A DNA stretch of 64,000 nt from Actinomycetota bacterium (GTDB lineage Bacteria > Actinomycetota > Actinomycetes > S36-B12 > CAIYMF01), in NCBI GenBank assembly GCA_020161245.1, contig JAIUOK010000003.1:81033-145032 (forward strand), given 5' to 3'. Position 1 is the stretch's first letter, and each line of letters starts with the position of its first letter. The translations under genes were made by a program, and so were the position numbers. The notes under the pieces are model-generated. The model ran no database searches. It saw only the letters and a program-made list of their open reading frames with translations, and was not told where the DNA came from. Below are positions 19,247 through 31,054 of this stretch, piece after piece.

Positions 19247-20893
19247 GTGCCACGACCGCTCGACCCTCGACTGCTGCGATACGCACGCGGAGTCCGCAGC
19301 CTTCTGATCGGGTCGGTGGCCGTGGCGGCCGGGACGGCGGTACTGGTCGTCGCCCAGGCTTTCTGCCTGGGCGACGCCATTTCCGGGGTGTTCATCGACG
19401 GCGAGAGCCTGTCCGACGTCCTGCCGGTCATCGGGCTGCTCGCCGCCATCGTGCTGGGCCGTGCGCTGCTGTCGAGCGCGGGCGACGTGCTCGCGCAGCG
19501 CATGGCCACCCGCACGTCGCGCGAGCTGCGCGCGCAGCTGCTCGCGCACGTGGTGCGGCTCGGCCCGGTGTGGCTGTCCGGCGAGCGCCGCGGCCAGGTG
19601 GCCACGCTCGCCACGCGCGGCATCGACTCGGTCGAGCCCTACGTCGCGCGCTACCTGCCGCAGCTGGTCATCGCCGTCGTCGTGCCGATCACGGTCGGCT
19701 TCGCGATCCTCACCCAGGACCTGCTCGCCGCTGTGCTCGTCGCGGTCACCGCGCCGCTGATCCCGGTGTTCATGGCGCTCATCGGCATGTACACGCAGTC
19801 GGCGACCGCCAAGCAGTGGTCGACGCTGGGCGTGCTGTCCGGCCACTTCCTCGACGTCGTCGCCGGCCTGCCCACGCTCAAGGCCTTCCGCCGCGAGGGT
19901 GCGCAGTCCGACCGCATGGCCGAGGTCGACCGGCAGTACCGCAAGGCCACCATGGGCGTGCTGCGGGTGTCGTTCCTGTCGTCGTTCGCCCTCGAGCTGC
20001 TGGCCACGCTGTCGGTGGCGATCATCGCGGTGGCCATCGGCCTGCGGCTGGTCAACGGCGAGATGGATCTGCGCACCGGCCTCGTCGTCCTCATCCTCGC
20101 CCCGGAGGTCTACCTGCCGATCCGCCAGGTCGGCGCCCAGTTCCACGCCGCGGCCGACGGCATCGACGCCGCCGAGCAGGTCTTCGCCGTGCTCGGCACC
20201 GAGCCCGCGACGTCGGGCACCCGCACCGACGTGCCGCCGGGCCCCGTCGTGGTGGACGGCGTCTCGGTGGTCTACCCGGGCTCCGACCTGGTGTCGCTGG
20301 CCCCCGTGTCGCTCGCGCTCGAGCCGGGGCGCGTCGTCGCGGTCGTCGGGCCGTCAGGTGCCGGCAAGACCACGCTGCTCGCCGCGCTGCAGGGCTTCGT
20401 CGCGCCGTCGGGCGGGTCGATCACCGCGGGCGGAGTCGACCTGCGCGACCTCGACCCCGCGACGTGGCGCGCACGGCTCGGCGTCGTCGCGCAGGACCCG
20501 GTGCTCGTCGGCCCCACGGTGGCCGACGACGTGCGGCTGCGTCGGCCGTCGGCGTCCGACGCCGAGGTGGAGGCCGCCCTGCGCGGCGCGGGCCTCGACC
20601 CCGCGACCCTGCCCGCCGGCGCCGCGACCCGCGTGGGCGACCTCGCCTCCGATGTGTCGGCCGGCCAGCGCCGCCGGGTCGCACTGGCCCGCGTGCTGCT
20701 CGACCGCCCACCGCTGGTGCTCCTCGACGAGCCGACGGCCGGCCTCGACGACATCGCCGAATCGGAGGTCGTGTCGGCCGTGCGCCGGCTCGCGGCCGAC
20801 GGCAGCGCGGTGGTCGTCGTGGCGCACCGGCCGTCGCTGGTCGAGGCCGGCGACACCGTCGTCGAGCTCAGTGCGGCGGAGGTGACGTCGTGA
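19247..20893 (+). CDS. cydD: thiol reductant ABC exporter subunit CydD
   Basis: 548 residues: a six-helix ABC exporter membrane domain (about 15-310) and an ATPase domain with Walker A GPSGAGKTTLL near residue 368, signature VSAGQRRRVALARVLL and Walker B LVLLDEPTAGLDD. CydDC exports glutathione/cysteine-type thiols or haem-linked redox equivalents and is needed for bd oxidase assembly. The GTG at 19247 has TAACCT 6 nt upstream (19235-19240) and no Shine-Dalgarno sequence, suggesting an internal leaderless promoter in the cyd locus. End overlaps cydC by 4 nt (GTGA). Confidence 0.94.
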   Translation: MPRPLDPRLLRYARGVRSLLIGSVAVAAGTAVLVVAQAFCLGDAISGVFIDGESLSDVLPVIGLLAAIVLGRALLSSAGDVLAQRMATRTSRELRAQLLAHVVRLGPVWLSGERRGQVATLATRGIDSVEPYVARYLPQLVIAVVVPITVGFAILTQDLLAAVLVAVTAPLIPVFMALIGMYTQSATAKQWSTLGVLSGHFLDVVAGLPTLKAFRREGAQSDRMAEVDRQYRKATMGVLRVSFLSSFALELLATLSVAIIAVAIGLRLVNGEMDLRTGLVVLILAPEVYLPIRQVGAQFHAAADGIDAAEQVFAVLGTEPATSGTRTDVPPGPVVVDGVSVVYPGSDLVSLAPVSLALEPGRVVAVVGPSGAGKTTLLAALQGFVAPSGGSITAGGVDLRDLDPATWRARLGVVAQDPVLVGPTVADDVRLRRPSASDAEVEAALRGAGLDPATLPAGAATRVGDLASDVSAGQRRRVALARVLLDRPPLVLLDEPTAGLDDIAESEVVSAVRRLAADGSAVVVVAHRPSLVEAGDTVVELSAAEVTS

Positions 20894-22545
20894 GCGCCCC
20901 CGCCGTGACCTCCGGCTCGCCCGTGCGCCGCCTGCTGCCGTGGCTCGCGTCCTACCGCGGACGCCTCGGCCTCGGGATCTTCCTCGGCTTCATGGCGATC
21001 GGCTGCGGGGTCGCGCTGCTCGCGACGTCGGCCTGGCTCATCTCGTCGGCCGCGCTGATGCCGCCGATCCTCACCCTCGAGGTGGCGATCGTCGGCGTCC
21101 GCGCGTTCGGCATCGGCAAGGGCGTCTTCCGCTACGCCGAGCGGATCGTGTCGCACGACGCCGCGTTCCGGGCGCTGTCGAAGCTGCGGCTCGCGGTCTA
21201 CGACCGGCTCGCCGTCGTCGCGCCCGCGGGCGTGCCGGCGTACCGCCGCGGCGACCTGCTCGAGCGGCTCGTGCGCGACGTCGACGCGACGCAGGACCTC
21301 CCGCTGCGCGTGGTGCTCCCCTACGCGTCGGGCGCGCTCGTCGCGCTGGCCTCGGTGGTGCTCGCGTTCTTCATCCTGCCCGTGGCCGCGGTCGTGCTCG
21401 GCGTCTCGCTGCTGCTCGCGGCCACGCTCGTGCCCTGGATCACCGCGCGCGCCGCGGCCGACGCCGAGCGCGCGAGCGCCCCGGCGAGGGGTGCGATGAA
21501 CGCCGACGTGCTCACGCTGCTCGACGGCGTTGCCGACCTGTCGGTGTCGGGCGCCGCGCCTGCGTGGCTCGACCGGCTCGCCGCCGACGACCGCCGCATC
21601 GACGGGCTGTCGGCGCGGTCGGCGCGCGCGTCGGGGCTCGCGTCCTTCCTCGGGATCCTGCTGTCGGGCGGCGCCGTCGTGGTGATGCTGCTCGTCGCCA
21701 TCCCGGCGGTGCGCTCCGGCGAGCTGGTCGGCGTCAACCTCGCGGTGCTCGCGCTGCTGCCCCTCGCGACGTACGAGGCCGTCGTCGCGATGCCCACTGC
21801 TGCACTGGCTCTCGGCCGTGTGCGGGGATCTGCGCAGCGGGTCGTCGAGGTGCTCGACGCCGTCGACCCCGTTCCGGACCCCGTGTCGCCGGCTGCTCCG
21901 CCGTCCGGCGTCGTGGGGGTGGCCCTCGCGTCGCTGTCGGCGTCGTGGCCGTCCGGGCCGCGGGTGCTCGACGGGCTCTCCCTCGACGTCGGCGCGGGCG
22001 AGCGCGTGGGGATCGTCGGCGCGTCGGGCTCCGGCAAGTCCACCTTGCTCGCGGTGCTGGCCGGGTTCCTGCCGTACGAGGGGTCGGTGCGGCTCGGCGG
22101 GGTGGAGCTGCGCGACATGCGCGGATCCGACGTACGCGGCGTCGTCGGCTGGTGCCCGCAGCTGCCGCACGTGTTCGACACCTCCGTCGTCGAGAACGTC
22201 CGGCTCGCGCGACCGGACGCGTCGGACGACGACATCCGCGCTGCTGTCGACGCCGTCGGGCTCGGCCCCTGGATCGACGCCCAGCCGCACGGCCTGTCGA
22301 CGTCGGTGGGCGACCACGGCGCGCTGATGTCCGCCGGCCAGCGTCAGCGCCTCGGCGTCGCGCGGGTGCTGCTCGGCGGGCACCCCGTCGTCCTGCTCGA
22401 CGAGCCCACGGAGCACCTCGACGAGGAGACCGCCGAGGTCGTCGCCGCCGAGCTGCTCCGCGCGCTCGAGGGCCGCACCGTCCTGTGGGTGGCCCACCGC
22501 CCCCACGGCCTCGCCGCCCTCGACCGGACGATCCGCCTCGACTGA
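20890..22545 (+). CDS. cydC: thiol reductant ABC exporter subunit CydC
   Basis: 551 residues from a GTG overlapping the cydD stop. Membrane domain about 20-325 (LASYRGRLGLGIFLGFMAIGCGVALLATSAWLIS is a CydC-like opening), then ATPase domain with Walker A GASGSGKSTLL near residue 378, signature MSAGQRQRLGVARVLL and DEPTEHLDEET. It forms the heterodimer with CydD. A degenerate member of the GTAAC palindrome family (22552-22615) starts 7 nt after the stop and may act as terminator. Confidence 0.94.
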   Translation: MSAPAVTSGSPVRRLLPWLASYRGRLGLGIFLGFMAIGCGVALLATSAWLISSAALMPPILTLEVAIVGVRAFGIGKGVFRYAERIVSHDAAFRALSKLRLAVYDRLAVVAPAGVPAYRRGDLLERLVRDVDATQDLPLRVVLPYASGALVALASVVLAFFILPVAAVVLGVSLLLAATLVPWITARAAADAERASAPARGAMNADVLTLLDGVADLSVSGAAPAWLDRLAADDRRIDGLSARSARASGLASFLGILLSGGAVVVMLLVAIPAVRSGELVGVNLAVLALLPLATYEAVVAMPTAALALGRVRGSAQRVVEVLDAVDPVPDPVSPAAPPSGVVGVALASLSASWPSGPRVLDGLSLDVGAGERVGIVGASGSGKSTLLAVLAGFLPYEGSVRLGGVELRDMRGSDVRGVVGWCPQLPHVFDTSVVENVRLARPDASDDDIRAAVDAVGLGPWIDAQPHGLSTSVGDHGALMSAGQRQRLGVARVLLGGHPVVLLDEPTEHLDEETAEVVAAELLRALEGRTVLWVAHRPHGLAALDRTIRLD

Positions 22546-22551
22546 CCGGAC

Positions 22552-22615
22552 GCGTGTAACAGCCTGAGATGGGCCAAAGCCCGGCTCTTCTGCCCCACTT
22601 CAGGGTGTGACACGC
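22552..22615. repeat. palindromic repeat, degenerate copy 4
   Basis: GCGTGTAACAGCCTGAGATGGG at the left is imperfectly complementary to the right end that closes with GGGTGTGACACGC. Ends match the other copies (CGTGTAAC / GTGACACGCG) but the inner stem is eroded. Located 7 nt after cydC. Confidence 0.65.
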
Positions 22616-22631
22616 GGACCTCTCCGGCCGT

Positions 22632-22660
22632 GCAACCTTTCTGGCGGGCTCGGGCGTGAC
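22632..22660 (+). promoter_or_regulatory. candidate ECF-type (autoregulated) promoter
   Basis: GCAACC (22632-22637) and CGTGAC (22655-22660) with a 17-nt spacer resemble the AACC / CGT-type -35 and -10 elements used by extracytoplasmic-function sigma factors. It lies 47 nt before the sigma factor gene, so self-activation is plausible (inference). Confidence 0.45.
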
Positions 22661-22706
22661 AGTGGGTGGAGGACGGCGGGGAGCCGTCCCGCGAGAGGGG
22701 CAGTCG

Positions 22707-23225
22707 ATGACCACCAGGCCGGAGTTCGCGGAGTTCGTCTCCGCGCGCTCGCCGGCGCTGCTGCGGACGGCGTACCTGCTGACGGGCGACTGGGCCCTCG
22801 GCGAGGACCTGCTGCAGACCGCGCTCGCGAACTGCTGGCGGAGGTGGGACCGGCTCTCCGACCATCCGGAGCCCTACGTCCGCCAGGCCATGCTCACGAC
22901 GTTCCTCTCGTGGCGGCGCCGTCGGTGGAACGGCGAGGTGCCGACCGGCGAGATGCCCGAGCACGGGTACGCCGACAGCACCGGCGCGGTCGACGAGCGC
23001 GACGCCGTGTGGGCGGCGCTGCGCCGGCTGCCCAAGCGGCAGCGGGCCGTCGTCGTCCTGCGCTACTTCGACGACCTCAGCGAGCAGGAGACCGCGCGCC
23101 TGCTCGGGGTGACGGTCGGCACCGTGAAGAGCCAGGCGAGCCGCGCGCTCGCTGCGCTCCGGGTCGACGCCGAGCTGGCGGACGGCCGCACCGCAGACGT
23201 GACGACGATGGGCGAGGTGGGTTGA
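22707..23225 (+). CDS. SigE-family (ECF) RNA polymerase sigma factor
   Basis: 172 residues. Region 2 (about 8-75: LLRTAYLLTGDWALGEDLLQTALANCWRRWDRL) and region 4 (about 108-160: LRRLPKRQRAVVVLRYFDDLSEQETARLLGVTVGTVKSQASRAL) match the actinobacterial SigE-family ECF group. ATG at 22707 follows AGAGGGG. A candidate ECF promoter lies just upstream. The next gene, 1 nt away, encodes a membrane-anchored protein that likely acts as its regulator or output. Regulon unknown. Confidence 0.93.
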   Translation: MTTRPEFAEFVSARSPALLRTAYLLTGDWALGEDLLQTALANCWRRWDRLSDHPEPYVRQAMLTTFLSWRRRRWNGEVPTGEMPEHGYADSTGAVDERDAVWAALRRLPKRQRAVVVLRYFDDLSEQETARLLGVTVGTVKSQASRALAALRVDAELADGRTADVTTMGEVG

Positions 23226-23226
23226 G

Positions 23227-24453
23227 ATGCCGATGACCGAGGACGAGCTGCGCGCCGCACTGCGCAGCCGCACCGACTCCGCGCCGAGCACGCCCGGCCT
23301 CGCCGACCGCGCCGAGCGCCAGGGACGCCGTCAGCAGACCGGCGCCCGCGCCGCCGGAGCCGTGGCGCTCGTGGCGGTGATGGCCGTGGCAGCAGCCGCA
23401 GTGCTGCCGCGGATCACCGCGCAGACGCCGGTCCCGCCCGCCACCAGCAGCCCGTCGCCGTCCGAGTCCCAGCCGGGCCAGCCGACGGACGGTTCCCGCT
23501 ACGAGGCCACCGCCACGATCGACGGTCTGGCGACGACCGCCTCCGGGCCGCAGAAGGTCGACGGCACCGGGCCCTTCGAGGTCGAGCTCACGGTGGAGAA
23601 CCGCTCGGGCTCGGCGTGGACGGGCACCATCGGCGTCGGCGTGGTCGCCACGACCGCAGTGCCGGGCTGGTACGACGGCGCCATCTTCGAGCTGGCTCCC
23701 GACGCCGACCTCGAGAAGGCCGGCAACTTCGGCGCGACCCTGCTCGAGGACGACCGGCAGTTCCAGGGCGTCATGTTCCAGGAGGACGCCAGCGCCCTGC
23801 CCATCACGATCCCTGCGGGCGACTCCCGCACGTGGAAGGTCGCGCTCGCGCGCAACACCGGTACGGCCGTCCTGGGCCCGGTGACGGGCTGGGTCGCGTT
23901 TGTGCAGCGACAGGGCAGCGGGACGACGCCGGTCGACGTCGGGTCCGGCTACCCCGTCACCGTGACCCCGGCGACCAGCGACCTCCCCTGCGCGACGGTG
24001 AGCATCTCCAGCTTCGACAAGGGCGCGCCCGGACCGTGGGGCCTCGACTATGCCGCGACGACGACCGTCGGCTCGAACGGCAAGGCGACGTGGACCGAGA
24101 TTCCCGGCGTCGACTCCGGCGGCGGCTCGAACGTCGACTCGACGCAGGGGAGCGACGTCCGCACTACCACCGTCATCCGCGCTCTCGCCGATGCCGGGGC
24201 GGGCGAGGCGACCGGGTACGGCGCCGGCCGGCCCGACCAGCCGTCGAGCATGGCCCCGGGCTCCTATGTCGCCTACAGCGCCGTGCGCACCGTCCAGATC
24301 ACCTTCTCCGGCACCTGCGGCCCGAGCGGCGAGCCGATCTCGGGCACCTGGACGACGTACGCCGACACTACCGAGGCCGTGCTCGACTGCTCGACGCCTC
24401 CGGCACCGGGCACTGCTGCGGCCAAGGCCAAGGCCTACTGCCCGAAGGACTGA
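23227..24453 (+). CDS. single-span membrane protein cotranscribed with the sigma factor
   Basis: 408 residues. A cytoplasmic N-terminus of about 35 residues (TEDELRAALRSRTDSAPSTPGLADRAERQGRRQQ), one membrane helix (about 42-60), a Pro/Ser-rich stalk, and a 320-residue extracytoplasmic part rich in Thr/Gly with Ig-like beta character. Genes of this shape commonly follow SigE-family sigma factors. It lacks the HxxxCxxC zinc anti-sigma motif, so an anti-sigma role is only inferred from position. The ATG at 23227 or, 6 nt later, 23233 is the start. A GACTGATC-type palindrome follows 17 nt after the stop. Confidence 0.7.
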   Translation: MPMTEDELRAALRSRTDSAPSTPGLADRAERQGRRQQTGARAAGAVALVAVMAVAAAAVLPRITAQTPVPPATSSPSPSESQPGQPTDGSRYEATATIDGLATTASGPQKVDGTGPFEVELTVENRSGSAWTGTIGVGVVATTAVPGWYDGAIFELAPDADLEKAGNFGATLLEDDRQFQGVMFQEDASALPITIPAGDSRTWKVALARNTGTAVLGPVTGWVAFVQRQGSGTTPVDVGSGYPVTVTPATSDLPCATVSISSFDKGAPGPWGLDYAATTTVGSNGKATWTEIPGVDSGGGSNVDSTQGSDVRTTTVIRALADAGAGEATGYGAGRPDQPSSMAPGSYVAYSAVRTVQITFSGTCGPSGEPISGTWTTYADTTEAVLDCSTPPAPGTAAAKAKAYCPKD

Positions 24454-24470
24454 GCCGCTGACCCTCTGCT

Positions 24471-24526
24471 GAGACTGATCGTGTGGGGGCTTCCCCCGGG
24501 GTGTAAACGCCCGCACGATCAGTCTC
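24471..24526. repeat. GACTGATC palindromic repeat, copy 1 (probable terminator)
   Basis: GAGACTGATCGTG (24471-24483) and its exact complement (24514-24526), with inner GGGGG/CCCCC adding structure. It lies between convergent genes. The core GACTGATC/GATCAGTC recurs at 42561-42609. Confidence 0.75.
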
Positions 24527-24535
24527 GGCTGTGGG

Positions 24536-24943
24536 CTAGAACGTCCAGACCTCGGTGATGGTCGGCTTCTCGACGGCGCCTGTGCTGCGATACGTGGCGC
24601 GGGCGCCGTCGTTGTCGGGCTCGGTCGAGGTCCACGCGCCGTAGCAGCCGCGCTCCCGTGCGACGTCGAGGATCGCCTCGACCAGGGCCCGTCCGATGCC
24701 GCGGCCCCGGGCGGCCTCGTCGACGCCGAGCTCGTAGACGAACAGCTCGCGGCCCTTGTCCGGGTGCACCATCTCGACGCCGGTGACGAAGCCGACCGGC
24801 CGGCCGGCGTCCCAGGCGAGCAGCAGGTGGTGGCCGGGCTCGGCGAGGAAGGCCGCCGTCGCCTCGGGGGTCGGGAGGCCGTCGAACAGACGCGCCGCCG
24901 CCCGCACCTCGGGCGCTGACGTGGCCCGCCGGATCTCCACCAC
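24536..24943 (-). CDS. GNAT-family N-acetyltransferase
   Basis: 135 residues. Acetyl-CoA binding motif A is clear: VYELGVDEAARGRGIGRALVEAILDVARERGC (about residues 70-101), followed by TSTEPDNDGARATYRSTGA. The overall layout resembles the AAC(3)-I-like branch of GNATs, but nothing shows aminoglycoside specificity. Start is GTG at 24943 or the next codon, also GTG. Divergent from the photolyase-like gene; the long palindrome at 25010-25078 lies between them. Confidence 0.82.
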   Translation of the reverse strand: MVEIRRATSAPEVRAAARLFDGLPTPEATAAFLAEPGHHLLLAWDAGRPVGFVTGVEMVHPDKGRELFVYELGVDEAARGRGIGRALVEAILDVARERGCYGAWTSTEPDNDGARATYRSTGAVEKPTITEVWTF

Positions 24944-25009
24944 GCCACCATGGTCCGACGCCGGCCCCCTCCGCGCCTGGGGATTTCCCTCCGCATGAGG
25001 GCACCCCCT

Positions 25010-25078
25010 GTCCGGTTCTATGAGTCATGGGGACCCCTCATCATTGATGAGGGGTCCCCATGACCAGTAGAGCCGGAC
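25010..25078. repeat. long bipartite palindrome between acetyltransferase and photolyase genes
   Basis: Inner arms TCATGGGGACCCCTCATCA (25025-25043) and its exact complement (25045-25063) around a single T, plus outer arms GTCCGGTTCTA (25010-25020) and TAGAGCCGGAC (25068-25078) with one mismatch, separated from the inner arms by 4-nt internal loops. Total 69 bp. Could form a cruciform or RNA hairpin, or serve as operator for the divergent pair. Confidence 0.9.
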
Positions 25079-25165
25079 GACAGCGCCACCCATGGCGGAC
25101 GTGGCCCGGCCCGTGAGGGGGCGGTCGAGGTGCGGGGCGGCGCATCCGCCGGGACGATCGACGGC

Positions 25166-26635
25166 GTGAGGCTGCTGTTCGCCGACCAGCTCGGTCCGCA
25201 CTTCTACGCCGACCTGGCCGACGACGAGCAGGTGCTCCTCGTCGAGTCCCGCCAGGCGTTCCGACGCCGTCGCGCTCACCGGCAGAAGGCCCACATCATC
25301 CTGACTGCCCTGCGCCGCCTCGCCCACGATCTCGACGGCCGGGCCATCCTCGTCAGCGCGCCGTCGTACGGCGAGGCGCTGGCCGGCCTCGGGATCGATC
25401 CGCGCGAGGTCAGCGTCGTCGACCCCACGTCGTACGCCGCGCGGCGCTGGGTGCGCGAGCAGGGCATGACGGTCCTGCCCGCCCGGGGATTCACCCTGGG
25501 GGAGAACGACTTCCAGGACTGGCTGGGCACGCGCCGGCCGATCTTGGAGGACTTCTACCGCTGGCAGCGGCGCCGTCTCGGCATCCTCATGGAGCCCGAC
25601 GGCGAGCCCGAGGGCGGCCGGTGGAACTTCGACGCCGACAACCGCCTGCCGCCGCCGAAGAAGCAGCGAACCCTCGGCCTGCCGGAGCCGGCGTACCCGG
25701 TCGAGGACTCGATCGACGCCGAGGTGCGCGCAGAGCTCGACACGTGGGACGACGTCGTCCTCGTGGGCGACGACGGGCCGCGCCGGTTCGCGTCCGGCCG
25801 AGCCGAGGCGCTCGCCGCTCTCGACGACTTCGTGACGTACCGCCTCGCGACGTTCGGGCCCTACGAGGACGCCGTCCTCGAGGGCGACTGGGTGATGGCG
25901 CACAGCCTGCTCTCGGTGCCGATGAACCTCGGCCTGCTCGACCCGCTCGAGGTGGTCGATGCCGTCGTCGAGGCGTACCGCGCCGGCGGCATCCCGCTGC
26001 AGAGCGCCGAGGCGATGGTGCGCCAGGTCGTCGGCTGGCGCGAGTGGGCCTGGCAGCTCTACTGGGCGCTCGGCGAGGAGTACGCCGACGGCAACGCCCT
26101 CGGCGCGACGACGCCGCTGCCGGACTGGTTCGCCGAGCTCGACGCCGACGCCGTGCAGGCCGCGTGCCTGCGCAGCGCGCTGCGCGACGTGCGCGACCGC
26201 GGCTGGTCGCACCACATCGTGCGGCTCATGGTGCTGGGCAGCTGGGCGCTGCAGCGCGGATACGAGCCGCGCCAGACAGCGGCGTGGTTCCGCGACTCGT
26301 TCCTCGACGGCTACGACTGGGTGATGGTCACCAACGTCGTCGGCATGGCGCTCTACGCCGACGGCGGGCGGATGGCCACCAAGCCCTACGCGTCGGGCGG
26401 CGCCTACCTCGACCGGATGACCGACCACTGCAGGGGCTGCGTCTACTCGCCGAAGGTGCGGGTGGGGCCCACCGCGTGCCCGTTCACCGCGGGCTACTGG
26501 GCCTTCCTCGACCGCCACGAGCCGCAGCTGCGCGGCAACCACCGGCTCGCCCAGCCCTACGCCGGCCTGCGGCGGCTCGCCGACCGCGACGCCGTCGTCG
26601 CCCAGGAGCACGCCCGAGGGACCGCCGCCCCCTGA
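25166..26635 (+). CDS. iron-sulfur bacterial cryptochrome/photolyase (FeS-BCP, PhrB-like)
   Basis: 489 residues. The N-terminal Rossmann-like part (RLLFADQLGPHFYADLADDEQVLLVESRQ) and C-terminal FAD-binding helical part match the photolyase-related COG3046 family. Four cysteines, Cys334, Cys422, Cys425 and Cys438, have spacings of 88, 3 and 13, identical to the [4Fe-4S] ligands Cys350/438/441/454 of Agrobacterium PhrB, a (6-4) photolyase. A role in repairing UV (6-4) photoproducts or light signalling follows from the family. GTG at 25166 aligns with the usual family start; an upstream in-frame GTG at 25130 would add only a low-complexity stretch. No Shine-Dalgarno sequence is seen. Confidence 0.92.
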   Translation: MRLLFADQLGPHFYADLADDEQVLLVESRQAFRRRRAHRQKAHIILTALRRLAHDLDGRAILVSAPSYGEALAGLGIDPREVSVVDPTSYAARRWVREQGMTVLPARGFTLGENDFQDWLGTRRPILEDFYRWQRRRLGILMEPDGEPEGGRWNFDADNRLPPPKKQRTLGLPEPAYPVEDSIDAEVRAELDTWDDVVLVGDDGPRRFASGRAEALAALDDFVTYRLATFGPYEDAVLEGDWVMAHSLLSVPMNLGLLDPLEVVDAVVEAYRAGGIPLQSAEAMVRQVVGWREWAWQLYWALGEEYADGNALGATTPLPDWFAELDADAVQAACLRSALRDVRDRGWSHHIVRLMVLGSWALQRGYEPRQTAAWFRDSFLDGYDWVMVTNVVGMALYADGGRMATKPYASGGAYLDRMTDHCRGCVYSPKVRVGPTACPFTAGYWAFLDRHEPQLRGNHRLAQPYAGLRRLADRDAVVAQEHARGTAAP

Positions 26636-27074
26636 GCGCAGCCGCACGCAGCGACCCCGGCACCCCGAACCGCTCCGGCCATGAAGGCAACCGAGCAGAG
26701 GGGGCCTTCACGAGGCAGCGGCGCCGGGGGCGGCCCGGGGCCGGGCTGTCGGTCCCCCGTCGCCCGACAGCCCGACCGGCTCGGGGTGAGGCGCGGGGCC
26801 CGGCGGGGCAGTGCCGGGCCCCGGTGGCTGCCGCGCATCCGCACGTCACCTGGGGGCAGCTGACGCACGGGGTCCATGGCACTGTCCCCGGGCGGCAGCC
26901 ACGAGCCGCCGTGCGAACCAGGGGCCAGCCGCACGGAGGACTCCGCCTCCTCACCAGCATCGGTTGCCACCCGCTGTCGGAGAAACCTCGACGCGTGGCG
27001 GGTTCACGCCGTGGCGCGATCGCGCCACGTCCGCGTCGTTCCCCGCCACGACGGCCGCGGGTTAGAACCGCTGC
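26636..27074. other. structured intergenic region before the subtilase gene
   Basis: About 440 bp with no supported gene. Hairpins: GAAGGC/GCCTTC (about 26684-26709), GGGCTGTCGG/CCGACAGCCC (26743-26773) and GGGGCCCGGC/GCCGGGCCCC (26795-26822); these probably terminate the photolyase transcript. The remaining 250 bp lead to the protease start and could be a long 5' leader. I do not recognise a known riboswitch. Confidence 0.55.
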
Positions 27075-30899
<3,825 letters not shown>

Positions 30900-30953
30900 G
30901 CGGCGGTCGTGCGCGGCATGAGCGCTGCGGGTCGAGGGGTCCCGTGGTGAGCC

Positions 30954-30994
30954 CCGGCGGCCGCGAGGTGGCTGACGTCACCTCCGGCCGCCGG
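30954..30994 (+). terminator. terminator after the subtilase gene
   Basis: CCGGCGGCCG-C-GAGGTG pairs with CACCTC-CGGCCGCCGG, a 16-bp stem with one bulged C and an 8-nt loop, 55 nt after the stop. Confidence 0.75.
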
Positions 30995-31054
30995 AACGCC
31001 CCCTTGGCAGGTGCCGTCCGAGTTCTCCGAGGACCTGGAGAGCGAAGGGGCAAC

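Noticed and set aside
24536..24943. Aminoglycoside 3-N-acetyltransferase (resistance gene)
   Set aside because: Only the general GNAT core and a loose AAC(3)-I-like layout are visible; nothing shows aminoglycoside specificity.
26636..27074. c-di-AMP (ydaO-type) or other known riboswitch before the subtilase
   Set aside because: Several hairpins are present, but I could not match the conserved core of any known class.
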